From NCBI RefSeq assembly GCF_905404315.1, contig NC_066310.1, forward strand, positions 3,906,001 through 3,970,000: DNA of 64,000 nt, written 5' to 3'. The notes below the pieces were generated by a model. The model worked only from the letters and a program-made list of their open reading frames with translations, searched no databases and was not told the origin of the DNA. Shown piece after piece: positions 44,161 to 57,115 of the stretch. The position numbers were made by a program, and so were the translations under genes. How positions within the stretch are numbered: the stretch's first letter is position 1; each line of letters starts with the position of its first letter. This stretch comes from Leptidea sinapis. Taxonomy: Eukaryota > Arthropoda > Insecta > Lepidoptera > Pieridae.

Positions 44161-45274
44161 TATCTATGTAGGAGCCCTAAACTCTAGCACACGAAGTAGA
44201 AGCAGTATTAAGTCTTAACGAAAACACGACACGCTCTTCGAAATTTTGGCAGAATTCAGCTAACAAGTGCGGCGAAACTTAAATAAAACACATCAAATAC
44301 ATTTTGTAATGCACTGTTTCTGAAAGAGCTCTGGTATTGATGTGATAAATGGACTGATCTGCGTACGTGAAACCGCAACCGATGCTTACATACCACTTTA
44401 ATCTAAAATACGTAACACTTATTTGTATTTCAAAATAGAGGTCGCATTTCCAGGAATGTGCTTATAGTGTGGATTTTTATGGTTACTGCGCAACATAAGC
44501 TCATGGAAATATCTAAATGTTTAAAGTAAAAGGAAAATTATAAGGAAATAGATAATTTTTGAGGTATTAAAATAGTATTAACTGTGCCACAACCTGTCAA
44601 AATCTGTTTTCCTCTCATAAACTTAGTATACTAAAGTGATAAACGAACCCTGCGTGAAAGTGACATAACTATACTAACATAAAAACCTAGGTATGAGAAA
44701 GAGACGGATTAGATGAAGACCATGAAACCGTTTTGAAATAATTTAGTGTCCATTAGTCTCGTGTCAAATTGGACCGCGTTTTAATTGTTATGTCTTGATC
44801 GTGATTATTCTGTGTTTTAACGGATATTAATTAGAAAATATAATGGTGTCGTGTTCTGTATGAGATTATGTACATATAGCAACAATCCAATTATAGAAAC
44901 ATTTCACAGGTAAATACTGATTCTTCAATACTACTTATGTGATGTTTATTTTCGTTATTTTCTAAAGATTATATTAGTTAAAAAAATATGAGTTAGAAAA
45001 TAAACTATTGTATACGTGAATATGACGCCGTTTATTAATATTTGTCATAAGTATTGTCTAAAAGCAAAATACTACACACTTCACTAACTCACTAACACAT
45101 CTGTAAAACTAGCACACATGTACATTTTAAATTTAGTCTCGCTGTAATCAGGAGAGTGTTTGTCTATTACGCTAGTATACTATGTTTGCAACAGTACTAT
45201 ATTTGCTATTGAAATGTGACAGCAAATCATTAAATTACTTTAATTAACAATTTAGCGCGTATTTTTTTAGTAAA
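44161..45274. other. Intron 4 sequence with nothing recognised
   Basis: AT-rich, low in repeats. No gene or second-Ig exon seen. Confidence 0.4.
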
Positions 45275-45775
45275 TATTATTGCGAATAAGTAACTCTGAG
45301 AATTAAAGGCATAAAGGCATAAAAGGCATTTATTTTCTCAAAATTGATTCCTTTAGAATTCTTTTTGATGTCATTTCTTATACTACTAGATACTACTACC
45401 GCTTCGGAAACAAATGGCGCTCTAAGAGAGAAGAAGTGGCGCAAGAAACTCTCCCAGCATTCTTTTTTTTGCGCTCTTTTCAATAAAAATATACAATATT
45501 GTACAGTCGCTATAAAATAATCACAATCTAGTCCCAGGCTATCCGATCATTTAGATATTCAGCAGTGGAGTAATAGGATTTACGACAGAGCCATTTTTTT
45601 ATAAAACATTTAAATTTATTTATAGATGATGCCTGAACAGTGGCTGGGACTTTATTGTAGAAGTGTATACATTTACCCTTAAAGCTATTATGTATCTTAT
45701 GAAGCCTACTAGAATTAGTTACAAGCAATCCCTTATTTCTAGTGTTATAATAATGAAAATCACTTTTAAGAGCAA
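45275..45775 (-). mobile_element. LINE-B 3' end
   Basis: Minus-strand copy with 3' UTR (aaaggcataaaaggcattta at 45306) and the C-terminal frame 45770-45528: DFHYYNTRNKGLLVTNSSR ... KCFIKKWL, YYSTAEYLND. The frame is intact over this part. Confidence 0.85.
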
Positions 45776-45844
45776 AAACAACAGTAACTGTAACTATGTA
45801 TTACCTAGGATATTAAATACACTACCTGAGGATCTTATAAATAT

Positions 45845-46050
45845 ACTAGCTGACCCAGCATACGTTGTATTGCCGATATTAAAATCTCGATACAAAAGTA
45901 ACTGTTGATCGTAGATTGGTGAAAATTTGGAGTTGAGTGTATTTTTTAATGCTGACTCATAATCAAACAAATTAAAAAAAATGTAAAAAAAAAATTAAAA
46001 AAAAAATTCGTGTGGACCACCCTTAACATTTAGGGGGATGAAAAAAATTT
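45845..46050 (-). mobile_element. Helitron-like element, second subfamily
   Basis: Starts actagctgacccagcatacgttgtattgc and runs to the gtggaccacccttaacattt block; same family as 23515-23805, inverted. Confidence 0.75.
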
Positions 46051-46714
46051 CAAAGTAATACTAAAAAAGTACTATCTAGAAGCCAATAACCAGGAATACC
46101 TATGATATATATTTTAATATTACTGCTATATGTTATATTAATTCTTAAGTAATTAAAATAATTATTGTAATGCGAACTAACCGCTCGCACATAAACCTTA
46201 GAGGTTTTGCGAGTATGTCTATATTATTACATATATTAAGATAATATATTATTACATATATAAAAATAACAAAAACAGCTTCTATGAATTTATAAAGAGG
46301 GAATTATTATTAAGAAAACAAAATTCTCGCCGTAGAATGATGACGTGAAGTAAAACTGACAGACGTTGAGTAGATGTGGGGTACTCCGGGATGCTCCGAC
46401 GCCCTATTTCCCGAGGGCATTACAAATAAACAATTTTACAGCTATTTCGAGCTACGAGTATGATATTTACCTACGTCGTAAATTGAAATACTGAAGTAAA
46501 ACAATACCGGATTATCATACAAGTACATACTACGTTATATGATAGGGTGGGGGGGAAAGTTTCGTCGCATTTTATAAAATAACTCAAGTTTATTTAGATT
46601 AAATTACATTCCTTATATGCCATTTTAGATGACTTTTTGCCATCTTGTTCCTACAGAAATTATCAAAAAAACGTGACAATAAATTTTAGTAGCTCTCATT
46701 TTGTTGACCTGACA
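46051..46714. other. Intron 4 sequence with nothing recognised
   Basis: Includes a poly(G) run near 46549. No feature that I can support. Confidence 0.4.
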
Positions 46715-47070
46715 CATCTTCTACCGCATTTATCACGGGGAGTGGTCAGAGGACCTGTTCGGGTTGATTCTAGCGTCCGAATTCCACCACCGGACATTAC
46801 GTGCAAATTACCACCCGCATCACTTTGACGTCTGGCATTACACAACCGCGCGTTTTGCAACAAATTTCTTGCCTCGCATAGCCAGTTTGTGGAATCAATT
46901 ACCGGCAGCGGTTTTCCCGAACCGATACGACTTATGGACCTTCAAGAAAAAAGCATACCCACCTTAAAGGCCGACAACGTATTCATGACACCTGTTGTTG
47001 TGGATGTTCAAGGGCAGTTGCCCCACCACTCCTGTGAGCCTCTTGCCTGTTTGCCCCCTCTTATATAAAT
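46715..47070 (+). mobile_element. Diverged LINE-A-related 3' end
   Basis: Frames read SEFHHRTLRANYHPHHFDVW, TNFLPRIASLWNQLPAAVFPNRYDLWTFKKKAY, clearly homologous to the LINE-A C-terminus but a distinct subfamily. 3' UTR ends in tataaataaaat. Confidence 0.8.
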
Positions 47071-47189
47071 ATAAATAAAATAAACAAAAAACACTACGTA
47101 AAGAATTCTGATGAGACCAAAACTGGTAGAAATGTAAAGGTGCAAACTGGTAGAAGTCTCGTCTTAAAACTCTCTTAATTTTTGGTGAG

Positions 47190-47510
47190 TGGCTCAAGAT
47201 ATATTTGGGACTTTTTCACGATGAAAGATCACACCTTTTCTATTGACTAACCGGATGCTTCATCTTAGCTTCTTGCTTTAATCCCATTAGTTAATATTGG
47301 CAGTAGAGATCTGTATCAATGATTATTCCTGGCGGTAAAAGCTCATAATAAACCTTGCACTGCCAATGCCCTTCCAATCCCACAATAGACACAGAATCAC
47401 CTAATTGCGAGTTAACCCGGGTTTGGCAACAGTATGTGAAGCCTGATTGATCTTTGACGAAGGCCTTTTTTGGGCTTTCCTGTCGTAGGAGATCCACTTG
47501 TCATGACCTC
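47190..47510 (-). pseudogene. mariner-type transposase relic
   Basis: Minus-strand pieces KAFVKDQSGFTYCCQTRVN and GLEGHWQCKVYYELLPPG...DLYCQ match the middle of a mariner transposase (AKPG...WDWKGxxYYELLP). It differs from the 36.7-kb copy. Stops and frameshifts are present. Confidence 0.65.
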
Positions 47511-48172
47511 TCAGTTACGTCTCAATAAAAAATCGCCAATGAGTGCACGTATCATTAGTTTTCATTCAGTGAGTTTATTTGCACTGAAATATCGAGCTAT
47601 ATGCGTACTTACTTTTGTTCGAGTAGTCCTATGGTCAAGTGCTTCAGCTGTTTATCAACTTCTGACATGCCGATTTCATTCCACATTTTCAAAAATGGGA
47701 TACGTAACAGGACGATCAGAGCGAGATGCATAATTGACATCATATTTCCGTTTAAACTCAACGCTTAACTCGTCGCAGATAAAGTCGCGTGCACAAACAA
47801 ATAAAGAAATAAATGGCTTGATAATGAATTGTCGAAAAATATTATAAATGACCGTCTTCCATCCCATTCTTTACTCTTCGGCCTTAGCTATTAATCCAGC
47901 TTTATCTTGCTTCGATAACTCCCTCTCGCCAGTAACCTTTATAACGCGACCTTGACCTATCCGATCATATTCGATCAGTCTGACCCAGACAGAAAATTCA
48001 GTAAGAGTCTGCCTCGCACACACAGGATTCGGAATCATCGTACAAGATAAGTTATATTGAAAAAGAAAAACACGATTCTACGTTAATAAAATAAAGAAAA
48101 AACAGTGTTATAATTTGGGTTAAACAAAAGAATCTCCCGATCGAATTTATTACACAAGAATATTTTTTACAA

Positions 48173-48317
48173 CTACTCATTTGCCCAGTAATTTCACTAG
48201 CTACGGCGCCCTTCAGACTGAAACACAGTAATGCTTACACATTACTGCTTCACGGCAGAAATAGGCGCCGTTGTGGTACCCATAATCTAGCCGGCATCCT
48301 GTGCAAAGGAGCCTCCA
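48173..48317 (-). mobile_element. S1 SINE-like element, partly deleted (unit 1)
   Basis: Only the S1 5' half remains (catttgcccagtaatttcac to gcaaaggagcctcc). Unit 2 has the complete copy at 55057-55361, so unit 1 lost about 200 bp. Confidence 0.85.
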
Positions 48318-48469
48318 CCGACTTACACTTGTATTTTTTTATTATTATCAACTGAGCAATGGAGAAAAGTTTACAGGTCTAAAATTATTAAGTTTACAGA
48401 TCTACAATTATTAGTCAGATTTATTGTGTACTGGAGTCTGGAGAGTAATGTAATCTCTACTAATATTAT

Positions 48470-48665
48470 AAAAGTGAATGTAAGTTTGTAAGTTTCACAC
48501 CTAATCCACCGAACCGATTTTGATTAAATTTTGTACAGAAATAGACTAAAGCTTGAAAAAGGACATATTCTGGCTTATATTGCAAAAAAATTAATGGAGG
48601 GGTTAAAATAGGGGATGGCAGTTTTTATGAAAATTCGTCATTATCGAAGATAAAACCATGAAACT
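48470..48665 (+). mobile_element. Lep1-type Helitron 5' part (unit 1)
   Basis: ctactaatattataaaagtg, ccgaaccgattttgattaaa; the 3' end is missing. Confidence 0.7.
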
Positions 48666-50029
48666 TTGTATTTAGGCACTTAATTAATTTATAATGATTT
48701 GTTCGAGCATTTTTGAATCTTTGACCTACATGAGGACGAAATAGGAGAATAAAGTTCACAGGGAAATATTATTAAAGAAACTGTCCACATTGACAAGGGA
48801 TATTCGCTGTATCATAGAAGAGAAAAGAGAAGCTGCCAGCAACGGAAAGAGTAGTTTGCATGTGTATTGTTTAAAAAGTATTAATATTCACAAGACCCGC
48901 CTAAAATATGGATTAACAAAAATATACTACGTGCAAATGTTTTGAGTTTTCTTTAGTGTTAATTCCGCCGATATTTGTCTTTTATCCTCAGGACATGTTG
49001 ACTATCAATGATAGTGTACGCGGGGATGGGAGTAGCGCGGGGTAAGGAAAGGGGGCAGTTCGTGTAGCGATTTATAAATAGCATTGTGAATTGTGAATCT
49101 TCGTTCATTTGCATGTGTACATCTATACGCTCTAAATTGAATTTTGTCAATGATTTGCTATTTTCATAGGATTTATTTTAGATTATTATCATTGTTTTTT
49201 TTTTAATTCATTAAATAGTCTGGGGCTGATGGATCCTTTTTTAAGGCGTGGTATCATCTGTAAAATCATTTATACTATTGTAACCTTTATTACAAAAAAA
49301 TTTAATAACCATTTCTTTTTTCAAAACATGTATTTTGTATACAAAGCATACAAGCTTATACATCGCCTAACAAAACACAAAATCACTCGATCCAACACAT
49401 AATCTGTCCAAATTAATATAATAATTTATAATTATATTATTCTTTCACATAAAACATACTTCTTTGGATAATTCCCCAGTCACAATCACATAATATTTTG
49501 GCTTTCACATCAATTATTATAGTAATTCCAAGTTCTAGCCTGAATTTGTTTCAGCAATAGATGTTCGTTCTAGTAAATATTATTTTCAACCTCACCTGAC
49601 AATCAAAAATATATTTCTAAAATAAAATCGAAAGCAAAATAGACGCAAGATTCCAGTCTACATTAAAAACTCAAACCTAAGACATTCCGTGCTCCAAAAA
49701 AGGCGAGCAGTAAAGTTAAATTACCGCAGCATTTAGAAGTTCTAAGATAGCAGAAATAGCGGCTTTGCTAAAACGCTCTCACAATGCAGAATAAAATATT
49801 CATAAGTGTTCGGGCGGAATTATTCAGCATGCGAGCCTTCCACTTGCCAGCGAGTTAACTTTAGACTTTGGACGAAACCCGAAATTGCCTCAAATATTGA
49901 CTTTTTGTTATGTCTATGTCGTAGGTATATTGTCAAAGTCGTGATATTACAATTTCACTATTGATATTGTAATTAAACGGTAGATTGTCAATCGATTTAA
50001 TTTCTTACAATTGAATGGCCTGATTGAAG

Positions 50030-50345
50030 CCCTATAGCCCTATAGCACTATAGCCCTGTATAGCCGAGTGGTTAGCGATCCTACCTACTAAGCTAGAGGT
50101 CCCGGGTTCGAATCCCGGTAGATGCAAGCATTTATATGATGATTTTGGATGTTTGTTTCCGAGTCATGGATGTTTAAATGTATTTATGTATGTTTATATG
50201 TATGTTTATTTGAATTTATGTATGTTTAAGTAAGTATATTGTATTAAATATATCGTTGTCTTGTAACCCATAACACAGGCTTATGCTTAATTTGGGGCTA
50301 TATATGATAATTTGTGTAAAAAAAAGTGTGTCAATAATATATATT
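50030..50345 (+). mobile_element. tRNA-derived SINE (unit 1)
   Basis: A head with RNA polymerase III boxes: A box tagccgagtgg (50055-50065) and B box ggttcgaatcc (50105-50115), with a perfect T-arm stem ccggg/cccgg. It is not a working tRNA: the flanks cannot form an acceptor stem. A tRNA-unrelated body follows (gtttgtttccgagtcatgga, cttgtaacccataacacagg) and an AT-rich tail. It is preceded by three to four ccctatag-like units (50030-50050). Confidence 0.8.
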
Positions 50346-51419
50346 ATATGTCAATATTATATAGTGATATTATAATAAATTTAGGTATATTACAAATGAA
50401 GTTGGCAGTGTGAGACGTCGAGCGTTCTGATTGGTCAATTTTTTTTTTCATAATTCCCCTTGCCTTACTACTCTTCTGATGGGTATAGAAGATTGTCTCC
50501 AGTCGAAGCTGATACACTGGTTCAATATTTTGAGATTAAATATAAACAATCAAAATATTATAATGCCACAATTTAGTTAAATAACATTTATTTAACTATC
50601 ATTAAATAATTTTTATACAGTGAGAAATATTTTTTTCTTCTTACTTTTTATTGGTTTTAAGTTTTAACTCAATAGACATATAAGTTACGAGAGGCTCATG
50701 GTATCTGAAGGCTCATGGTAACATCAGGGTGTCGAATTTGCGTGACGGTGTGGGTGCGCAACTTAAACATTAAATCGGATATTTTACCCTAGCGCGCGAA
50801 AAAAGGTAAAACTATTAAAAAGGTGCCCTACCAAATCAAATATGACGAGTGGTGGGAAGGAATGATAAACTCCCATAGGGACACGATCCCAATTTTATAG
50901 GTGTTACGATCATCAAGTGCGAATTCTACGAATTAATAACGGTGTGATCGGTAGAAGTGATCACTTTTATTAATAATAATTCACATCGAAATGAGCCCTA
51001 TTGCTTGTCCGTTGATATTCTGACATAAAAAAACGCGATGATGATATTTGAGATTGTAATTTGAGAGTTTCTTCAAGCTTTACTTTCGCTTTCGCGCTGC
51101 GACAGAAACTTAAAGTACAAAAATCTTACTTACTTAGCCACTCATACTAAGCAGTAATTTTTAAAAAGTAAATTGAAAAAAATACATAATTGTCTAAAAA
51201 ACAAAATTTTCCAAAATATCATTTTGGAGCAACCTATAAGTGAGCTATAGTAGTCGCGTGCTAGCGTAGGCACTACTTGCCCTACGCCGAGTCGTAGCCA
51301 TTCAGAACTCGTAGGTGAGTAGCACCCACGTAAGGGAGATTAAAATAATGTTTTTTTATATTAAGGACTTAAGGACGGTATTATAGCGCCAAGCATATAT
51401 TGCAAATATATTTTGCTGC

Positions 51420-51810
51420 TTAGAGCTTACTAAAATAAACTTTGTTATGCCTATTACTCGGTTAAGTCAAGTTAGTACGTCTTTTATTGGGCGATGCATA
51501 TGCTTTTACAATATGATCCCAGAAAATTTAAAAGAATTGTTAGAAAACGTTTGCATGACAAAAATAAACGATTTTTTAATGATTACAGACTGGGAATGAA
51601 GCGAACACCCTCGGGCTCTTTAATTATAAATGTTTATTGTACAATATTACATTGTAATCCATATTATCTTATTTAAAAAATAAGCCCGCTGAGATTCTTT
51701 GGCCCGTTCTTCTCAGGTCTGAGGCAGTCTTTTTTGAATGGGTGCTAGTATCTGACGTTCGATAAGTGATTTCGAATCCTATTTTGAATAAAAATACTTT
51801 AATTTTATTT
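51420..51810 (+). mobile_element. LINE-C 3' end (unit 1)
   Basis: Frames resemble GRCIYMLLQ..PENLKELLENVCMTKINDFL, the same C-terminus as 12885-13316; tail cctattttgaataaaaatac. Confidence 0.75.
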
Positions 51811-52409
51811 TAAACAATTCAAAATAATCAATACTACAATTTAATTTACACACAGCAATGATTTTTCATGGTGAACGTCTGAAAAAACTCACTTTTGATA
51901 ATACCACGTAATAGTGAGCAGTTGAAATAAAAAGGATGCTTGTATAAGCAGTTTTTGAGGCAATTCCGTTTATATGACGGCGGATATCATCTGCGATGTA
52001 CGTGTTTGGGTATTTGGGTATTCAGGCCTACGTTTTATTTCAACGACACCTATTATATTTTTTTTCATACGATTATAGAATCTCCGGAGTCTTGTTTGTT
52101 CGTTAGATTACCTTATTCTTTACCGATCAGTTTATTTCTTAAAGTGTTATTACACTATAAACGCTACATAAATTGTCAATATTATTAAAGATCTTATTTC
52201 TTCAATATATACTTTTAGTTTATTATATGTCATTCGTCATGGCGTCATTTAGTGGTCCCACTGGAAGATCAGCGCTGGTTGCGACAGTAATCAGCATTAT
52301 GCTGAAGTGTGACCAATTTGTGACAAACACTCCAATTTATAATTTTGTTATTATGTAAATATTGTTTGTTACAAATAAATATATTTCTTTCTTTCTTATT
52401 TTATTACAT

Positions 52410-52985
52410 ACTAGCTGACTTGACAAACGTTGTTCTGTCGATAGAAAAATACGAAAGTGAGTATTCGGGAACAATGTCGTCTAAAGCCATCAGAAATGAG
52501 TAACTTACCAAAGTTAATGAGTAAAAATGAAACGAAAACGTATTTCTATATGTTTTAATGATATGTTGTAATAAAAAAATTACGAGGATTAATATCGTAT
52601 TTGTGTAAACAGCTTTAAAATTGATAATAGCTAATTTGATAAAGTATTGAAATGGATATAGTATGCTATCCTTAAGAGATAGACATATATCATCACGGAC
52701 TTTTCTGTAGACCCATATAAGATACACAATTCCACCATCCATTATTTTATTATATCTCAAAGGGTTTAGACAGCGTTTTCGTTGAAAGCTCCCAGACGGC
52801 TTATTTTTCCAACTATCGTTAATGTATACAAAAACTTAACAAATTATAAGCTAAAACCTTCCTCGAGAACCACGCTATCCATTGGTATAAAGAGTATGAA
52901 AATCTGTGCAGTAGTTCTGGACTTTATCGGGAACAGACAGACAGTCAGACGTGGCGGAGGATTTGCTTTATAAATATTATGTAGT
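52410..52985 (-). mobile_element. Helitron-like element (unit 1)
   Basis: Starts actagctgacttgacaaacgttgttctgtcg (3' end inverted), ends with the cagacagacagtcagacg block and ttataaatattatgtagtg. The 118-codon minus frame inside is probably not a gene. Confidence 0.7.
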
Positions 52986-53141
52986 GATGAATTGTATTTC
53001 GTATCGATGAAGACAGATTTTTTTATTTTTTTTCTAGTGTCGAAAAAACTTATTTCACTAATAAAATAACACAAATTAAAGTATAATTCATGTATGTTTC
53101 AACTGACACCAGTAATGTCATACTATTAGGGCTATTACAAC

Positions 53142-53880
53142 AAAAAAAACCCATTTGTCGTATCACCGCTCTTCGAGAACACTTCACTTAAAGGCGCGCC
53201 TAGTATCGGAATAGTGGGTCTCGAAATCTCGAGCGATTGCCAATTCCGTGGCCATCTGGAGGGCAAAGCCAAATTGGCTTCGAAGAAGCGGGGCGTCATC
53301 AATAGAGCACGGCAATACTTCAAGCCGGCCCACATTCTAGCGCTCTACAAAGCGCAGGTCCGGAGTATTGCTGTCATCCCTGGTCTGGCGCACCCCAGTA
53401 TCTGCTCGATCCATTTGACCGCGTGCAACGTAGAGCAGTTCGAATTGTCGGGGACTCAGTGCTCTGTGAACGGCTGGATCACTTGGCGTTGCGTAGAGAC
53501 GTCGCTACATTGTGTGTCTTCTACCGCATTTATCACGGGGAGTGTTCCGAAGAGCTGCTTAACCTGATTCCTGCCGCCGAATTCCACCTTCGCACGACAC
53601 GCCACAAGTTAAGATATCATCCCCACCATCTGGATGTGTGGCGGTCCTCCACAGTGCGGTTTTCAACTAGCTTTCTCCCTTGTACTACAAAGCTGTGGAA
53701 TGAGCTTCCTTGTGCGGTGTTTCCGGGACGATACGACGTGGGTACCTTCAAAAAAGCGCGTACACCTTCCTTAAAGGCCGGCATCTATCTTGTGATTCCT
53801 CTGGTGTTGCAAGAGAATGTGGGCGGCGGTGATCACTTAACACCAGGTGACCCGTACGCTCGTTTGTCCTCCATAAAAAA
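53142..53880 (+). mobile_element. LINE-A 3' end (unit 1)
   Basis: aaaaaaaacccatttgtcgtatcacc through gtacgctcgtttgtcctcc and A-rich tail. Carries a 10-bp deletion (caggtccg|gagtattgc) also found in unit 2, so the LINE decayed before the duplication. Confidence 0.9.
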
Positions 53881-54286
53881 AAATAATAATAAATATTTGA
53901 TTTCGAATCCAAAATTTCCACCATGCTAAAAACAGAAACGTTATACCTTCAACAATAGTACGTACGAGATGGTAAGCCTATGCTTGCGATAAAGAAATTC
54001 CTCCAGAGAACAAAATGTTATTTCTTATAATAAGTGATTCCGTTACAGCATTCTTCGACACAAAACGCCAAGCCCATTTGAACCACTTAAATTAACGAAC
54101 CGAGCCGAAATTGAATATAGGCCAAGTACAAATTAAATTGAACTAATTATAAAATTAGTTTGAATTTAGAAATAGTTCGTTGTTATTTATTTTGTATAAT
54201 TAACAATACGACCTGTTTGTATTTGAAGTTTTAATTAATTAATATCGTCATGGGATTACTCGGAATTTGTATGGCGAGATGGAATT

Positions 54287-54507
54287 TTTTTTATGACAGT
54301 AAGGCACGAGTTGAGCAGGACGATGAGCTGATGGTAACTGATACGCCCTGCCAGCTCAGGAGTTTTGAGAAACCCAAAAATTTTGAGCGGCACTACAACC
54401 TACTCGTCACCTTGAGACATAAGATGTTAAGTCTCATTTGCCCAGTAATTTCACTAGCTACGGCACCCTTTCGATCGAAACACAATAATGCTTACACATT
54501 ACTGCTT
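54287..54507 (-). mobile_element. S1 SINE-like element cut by the duplication junction
   Basis: T-run to acattactgctt, then unit 2 begins (gccgatttc). The intact equivalent in unit 2 continues cacggcag at 61275. Confidence 0.9.
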
Positions 54508-55056
54508 GCCGATTTCATTCCACATTTTCAAAAATGGGATTTGTAACAGGACGATCAGAGCGAGATGCATAATTGACATCAAAATTTACATCATATTTCC
54601 GTTTAAACTCAACGCTTAACTCGTCGCAGATAAAGTCGCGTGCACAAACAAATAAAGAAATAAATGGCTTGATAATGAATTGTCGAAAAATATTATAAAT
54701 GACCGTCTTCCATCCCATTCTTTACTCTTCGGCCTTAGCTATTAATCCAGCTTTATCTTGCTTCGATAACTCCCTCTCGCCAGTAACCTTTATAACGCGA
54801 CCTTGACCTATCCGATCATATTCGATCAGTCTGACCCAGACAGAAAATTCAGTAAGAGTCTGCCTCGCACACACAGGATTCGGAATCATCGTACAAGATA
54901 AGTTATATTGAAAAAGAAAAACACGATTCTACGATAATAAAATAAAGAAAAAACAGTGTTATAATTTGGGTTAAACAAAAGAATCTCCCGATCGAATTTA
55001 TTACACAAGAATATTTTTTACAACTATAAAAGCCTTCAGATTTATTGTATTTGATG

Positions 55057-55361
55057 TTTTTTTTATGAAAATAAGGGATGAGACGAGCCGGACGTTCAGC
55101 TGATGGTCATTGATACGCCGTGCCCATTACAATGCAGTGCCGCTTAGGATTCTTTAAAGACTCAAAAATTCTAAGCGGCACTACAACTGCGCTCGTCACC
55201 TTGAGATATAAGTTCTTAAGTCTCATTTGCCCAGTAATTTCACTAGCTACGGCGCCCTTCAGACTGAAACACAGTAATGCTTACACATTACTGCTTCACG
55301 GCAGAAATAGGCGCCGTTGTGGTACCCATAATCTAGCCGGCATCCTGTGCAAAGGAGCCTC
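55057..55361 (-). mobile_element. S1 SINE-like element (unit 2), compensatory hairpin change
   Basis: Full copy. The hairpin arms read agtgccgcttag and ctaagcggcact: the usual C-G pair is T-A on both sides, keeping the stem. Confidence 0.9.
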
Positions 55362-55503
55362 CACCGACTTACACTTGTATTTTTTAATTATTATCAACTG
55401 AGCAATGGAGAAAAGTTTACAGGTCTAAAATTATTAAGTTTACAGATCTACAATTATTAGTCAGATTTATTGTGTACTGGAGTCTGGAGAGTAATGTAAT
55501 CTC

Positions 55504-55690
55504 TACTAATATTATAAAAGTGAATGTAAGTTTGTAAGTTTCACACCTAATCCACCGACCCGATTTTGATTAAATTTTGTACAGAAATAGACTAAAGCTT
55601 GAAAAAGGACATATTCTGCCTTATATTGCAAAAAAATTAATGGAGGGGTTAAAATAGGGGATGGCAGTTTTTATGAAAATTCGTCATTAT
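55504..55690 (+). mobile_element. Lep1-type Helitron 5' part (unit 2)
   Basis: Same as 48470-48665 with single-base changes. Confidence 0.7.
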
Positions 55691-56799
55691 CGAAGATAAA
55701 ACCATGAAACTTTGTATTTAGGCACTTAATTAATTTATAATGATTTGTTCGAGCATTTTTGAATCTTTGACCTACATGAGGACGAAATAGGAGAATAAAG
55801 TTCACAGGGAAATATTATTAAAGAAACTGTACACATTGACAAGGGATATTCGCTGTATCATAGAAGAGACAAGAGAAGCTGCCAGCAACGGAAAGAGTAG
55901 TTTGCATGTGTATTGTTTAAAAAGTAGGTATCCTACAAGATACAAAAATTGTCTAAAGTAACTATTTTTGCTATTTTCATAGTATTTATTTTAGATTATT
56001 ATCATTGTTTTTTTTTTTAATTCATGAAATAGTCTGGGGCTGATGGATCCTTTTTCAAGGCGTGGTATCATTTGTAAAATCATTTATACTATTGTAACCT
56101 TTATTACACAAAAATTTAATAACCATTTCTTTTTTCAAAACATGTATTTTGTATACAAAGCATACAAGCTTATACATCGCCTAACAAAACACAAAATGAC
56201 TCGATCCAACACATAATCTGTCCAAATTAATATAATAATTTATAATTATATTATTCTTTCACATAAAACATACTTCTTTCGATAATTCCCAAATCGCAAT
56301 CACATAATGTGAATTTGATTCAGCAATAGATGTCCGTTCTAGTAAATATTATTTTCAACCTCACCTGACAATCAAAAATATATTTCTAAAATAAAATCGA
56401 AAGCAAAATAGACGCAAGATTCCAGTCAACATTAAAAACTCAAACCTAAGACATTCCGTGCTCCAAAAAAGGCGAGCAGTAAAGTTAAATTACCGCAGCA
56501 TTTAGAAGTTCTAAGATAGCAGAAATAGCGGCTTTGCTAAAACGCTCTCACAATGCAGAATAAAATATTCATAAGTGTTCGGGCGGAATTATTCAGCATG
56601 CGAGCCTTCCACTTGCCAGCGAGTTAACTTTAGACTTTGGACGAAACCCGAAATTGCCTCAAATATTGACTTTTTGTTATGTCTATGTCGTAGGTATATT
56701 GTCAAAGTCTTGATATTACAATTTCACTAGTGATATTGTAATTAAACGGTAGATTGTCAATCGATTTAATTTCTTACAATTGAATGGCCTGATTAAAGC

Positions 56800-57115
56800 C
56801 CTATAGCCCTAAAGCACTATAGCCCTGTATAGCCGAGTGTATAGCGATCCTACCTACTAAGCTAGAGGTCCCGGGTTCGAATCGCGGTAGATGCAAGCAT
56901 TTATATGATGAATTTGGATGTTTGTTTCCGAGTCATGGATGTTTAAATGAATTTATGTATGTTTATATGTATGTTTATTTGAATTTATGTATGTTTAAGT
57001 AAGTATATTGTATTAAATATATCGTTGTCTTGTAACCCATAACACAGGCTATATATGCTTAATTTGGGGCTATATATGATAATTTGTGTAAAAAAAAGTG
57101 TGTCAATAATATATA
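56800..57115 (+). mobile_element. tRNA-derived SINE (unit 2)
   Basis: Same SINE as at 50030, but the B box reads ggttcgaatcg and the sequence after the A box is changed (gtgtatagcg for gtggttagcg), so polymerase III recognition should be weaker. Confidence 0.8.

Larger units (their letters stand above)
47669..54507 (+). repeat. Tandem duplication, unit 1 (6839 bp)
   Basis: From gccgatttcattccacattt to the point where the sequence restarts at 54508. Order: unassigned block (47669-48172), partial S1, Helitron piece, AT-rich block with a run ending tagcggctttgctaaaacgc (49165-50029), tRNA-like SINE, unassigned block with tgcgtgacggtgtgggtgcg (50346-51419), LINE-C end, Helitron (52410-52985), LINE-A end (53142-53880), S1 cut at the junction. 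No host exon lies inside. Direct repeat with only a few substitutions per kb against unit 2 by eye, plus several indels. Confidence 0.95.

Noticed and set aside
50050..50125. Functional tRNA gene
   Set aside because: A and B boxes and T-arm are present, but the flanks do not pair into an acceptor stem and a SINE body follows.
52404..52760. 118-codon minus-strand ORF conserved at 59175-59531
   Set aside because: Conservation is explained by the recent tandem duplication, and the frame lies inside a Helitron-like repeat.
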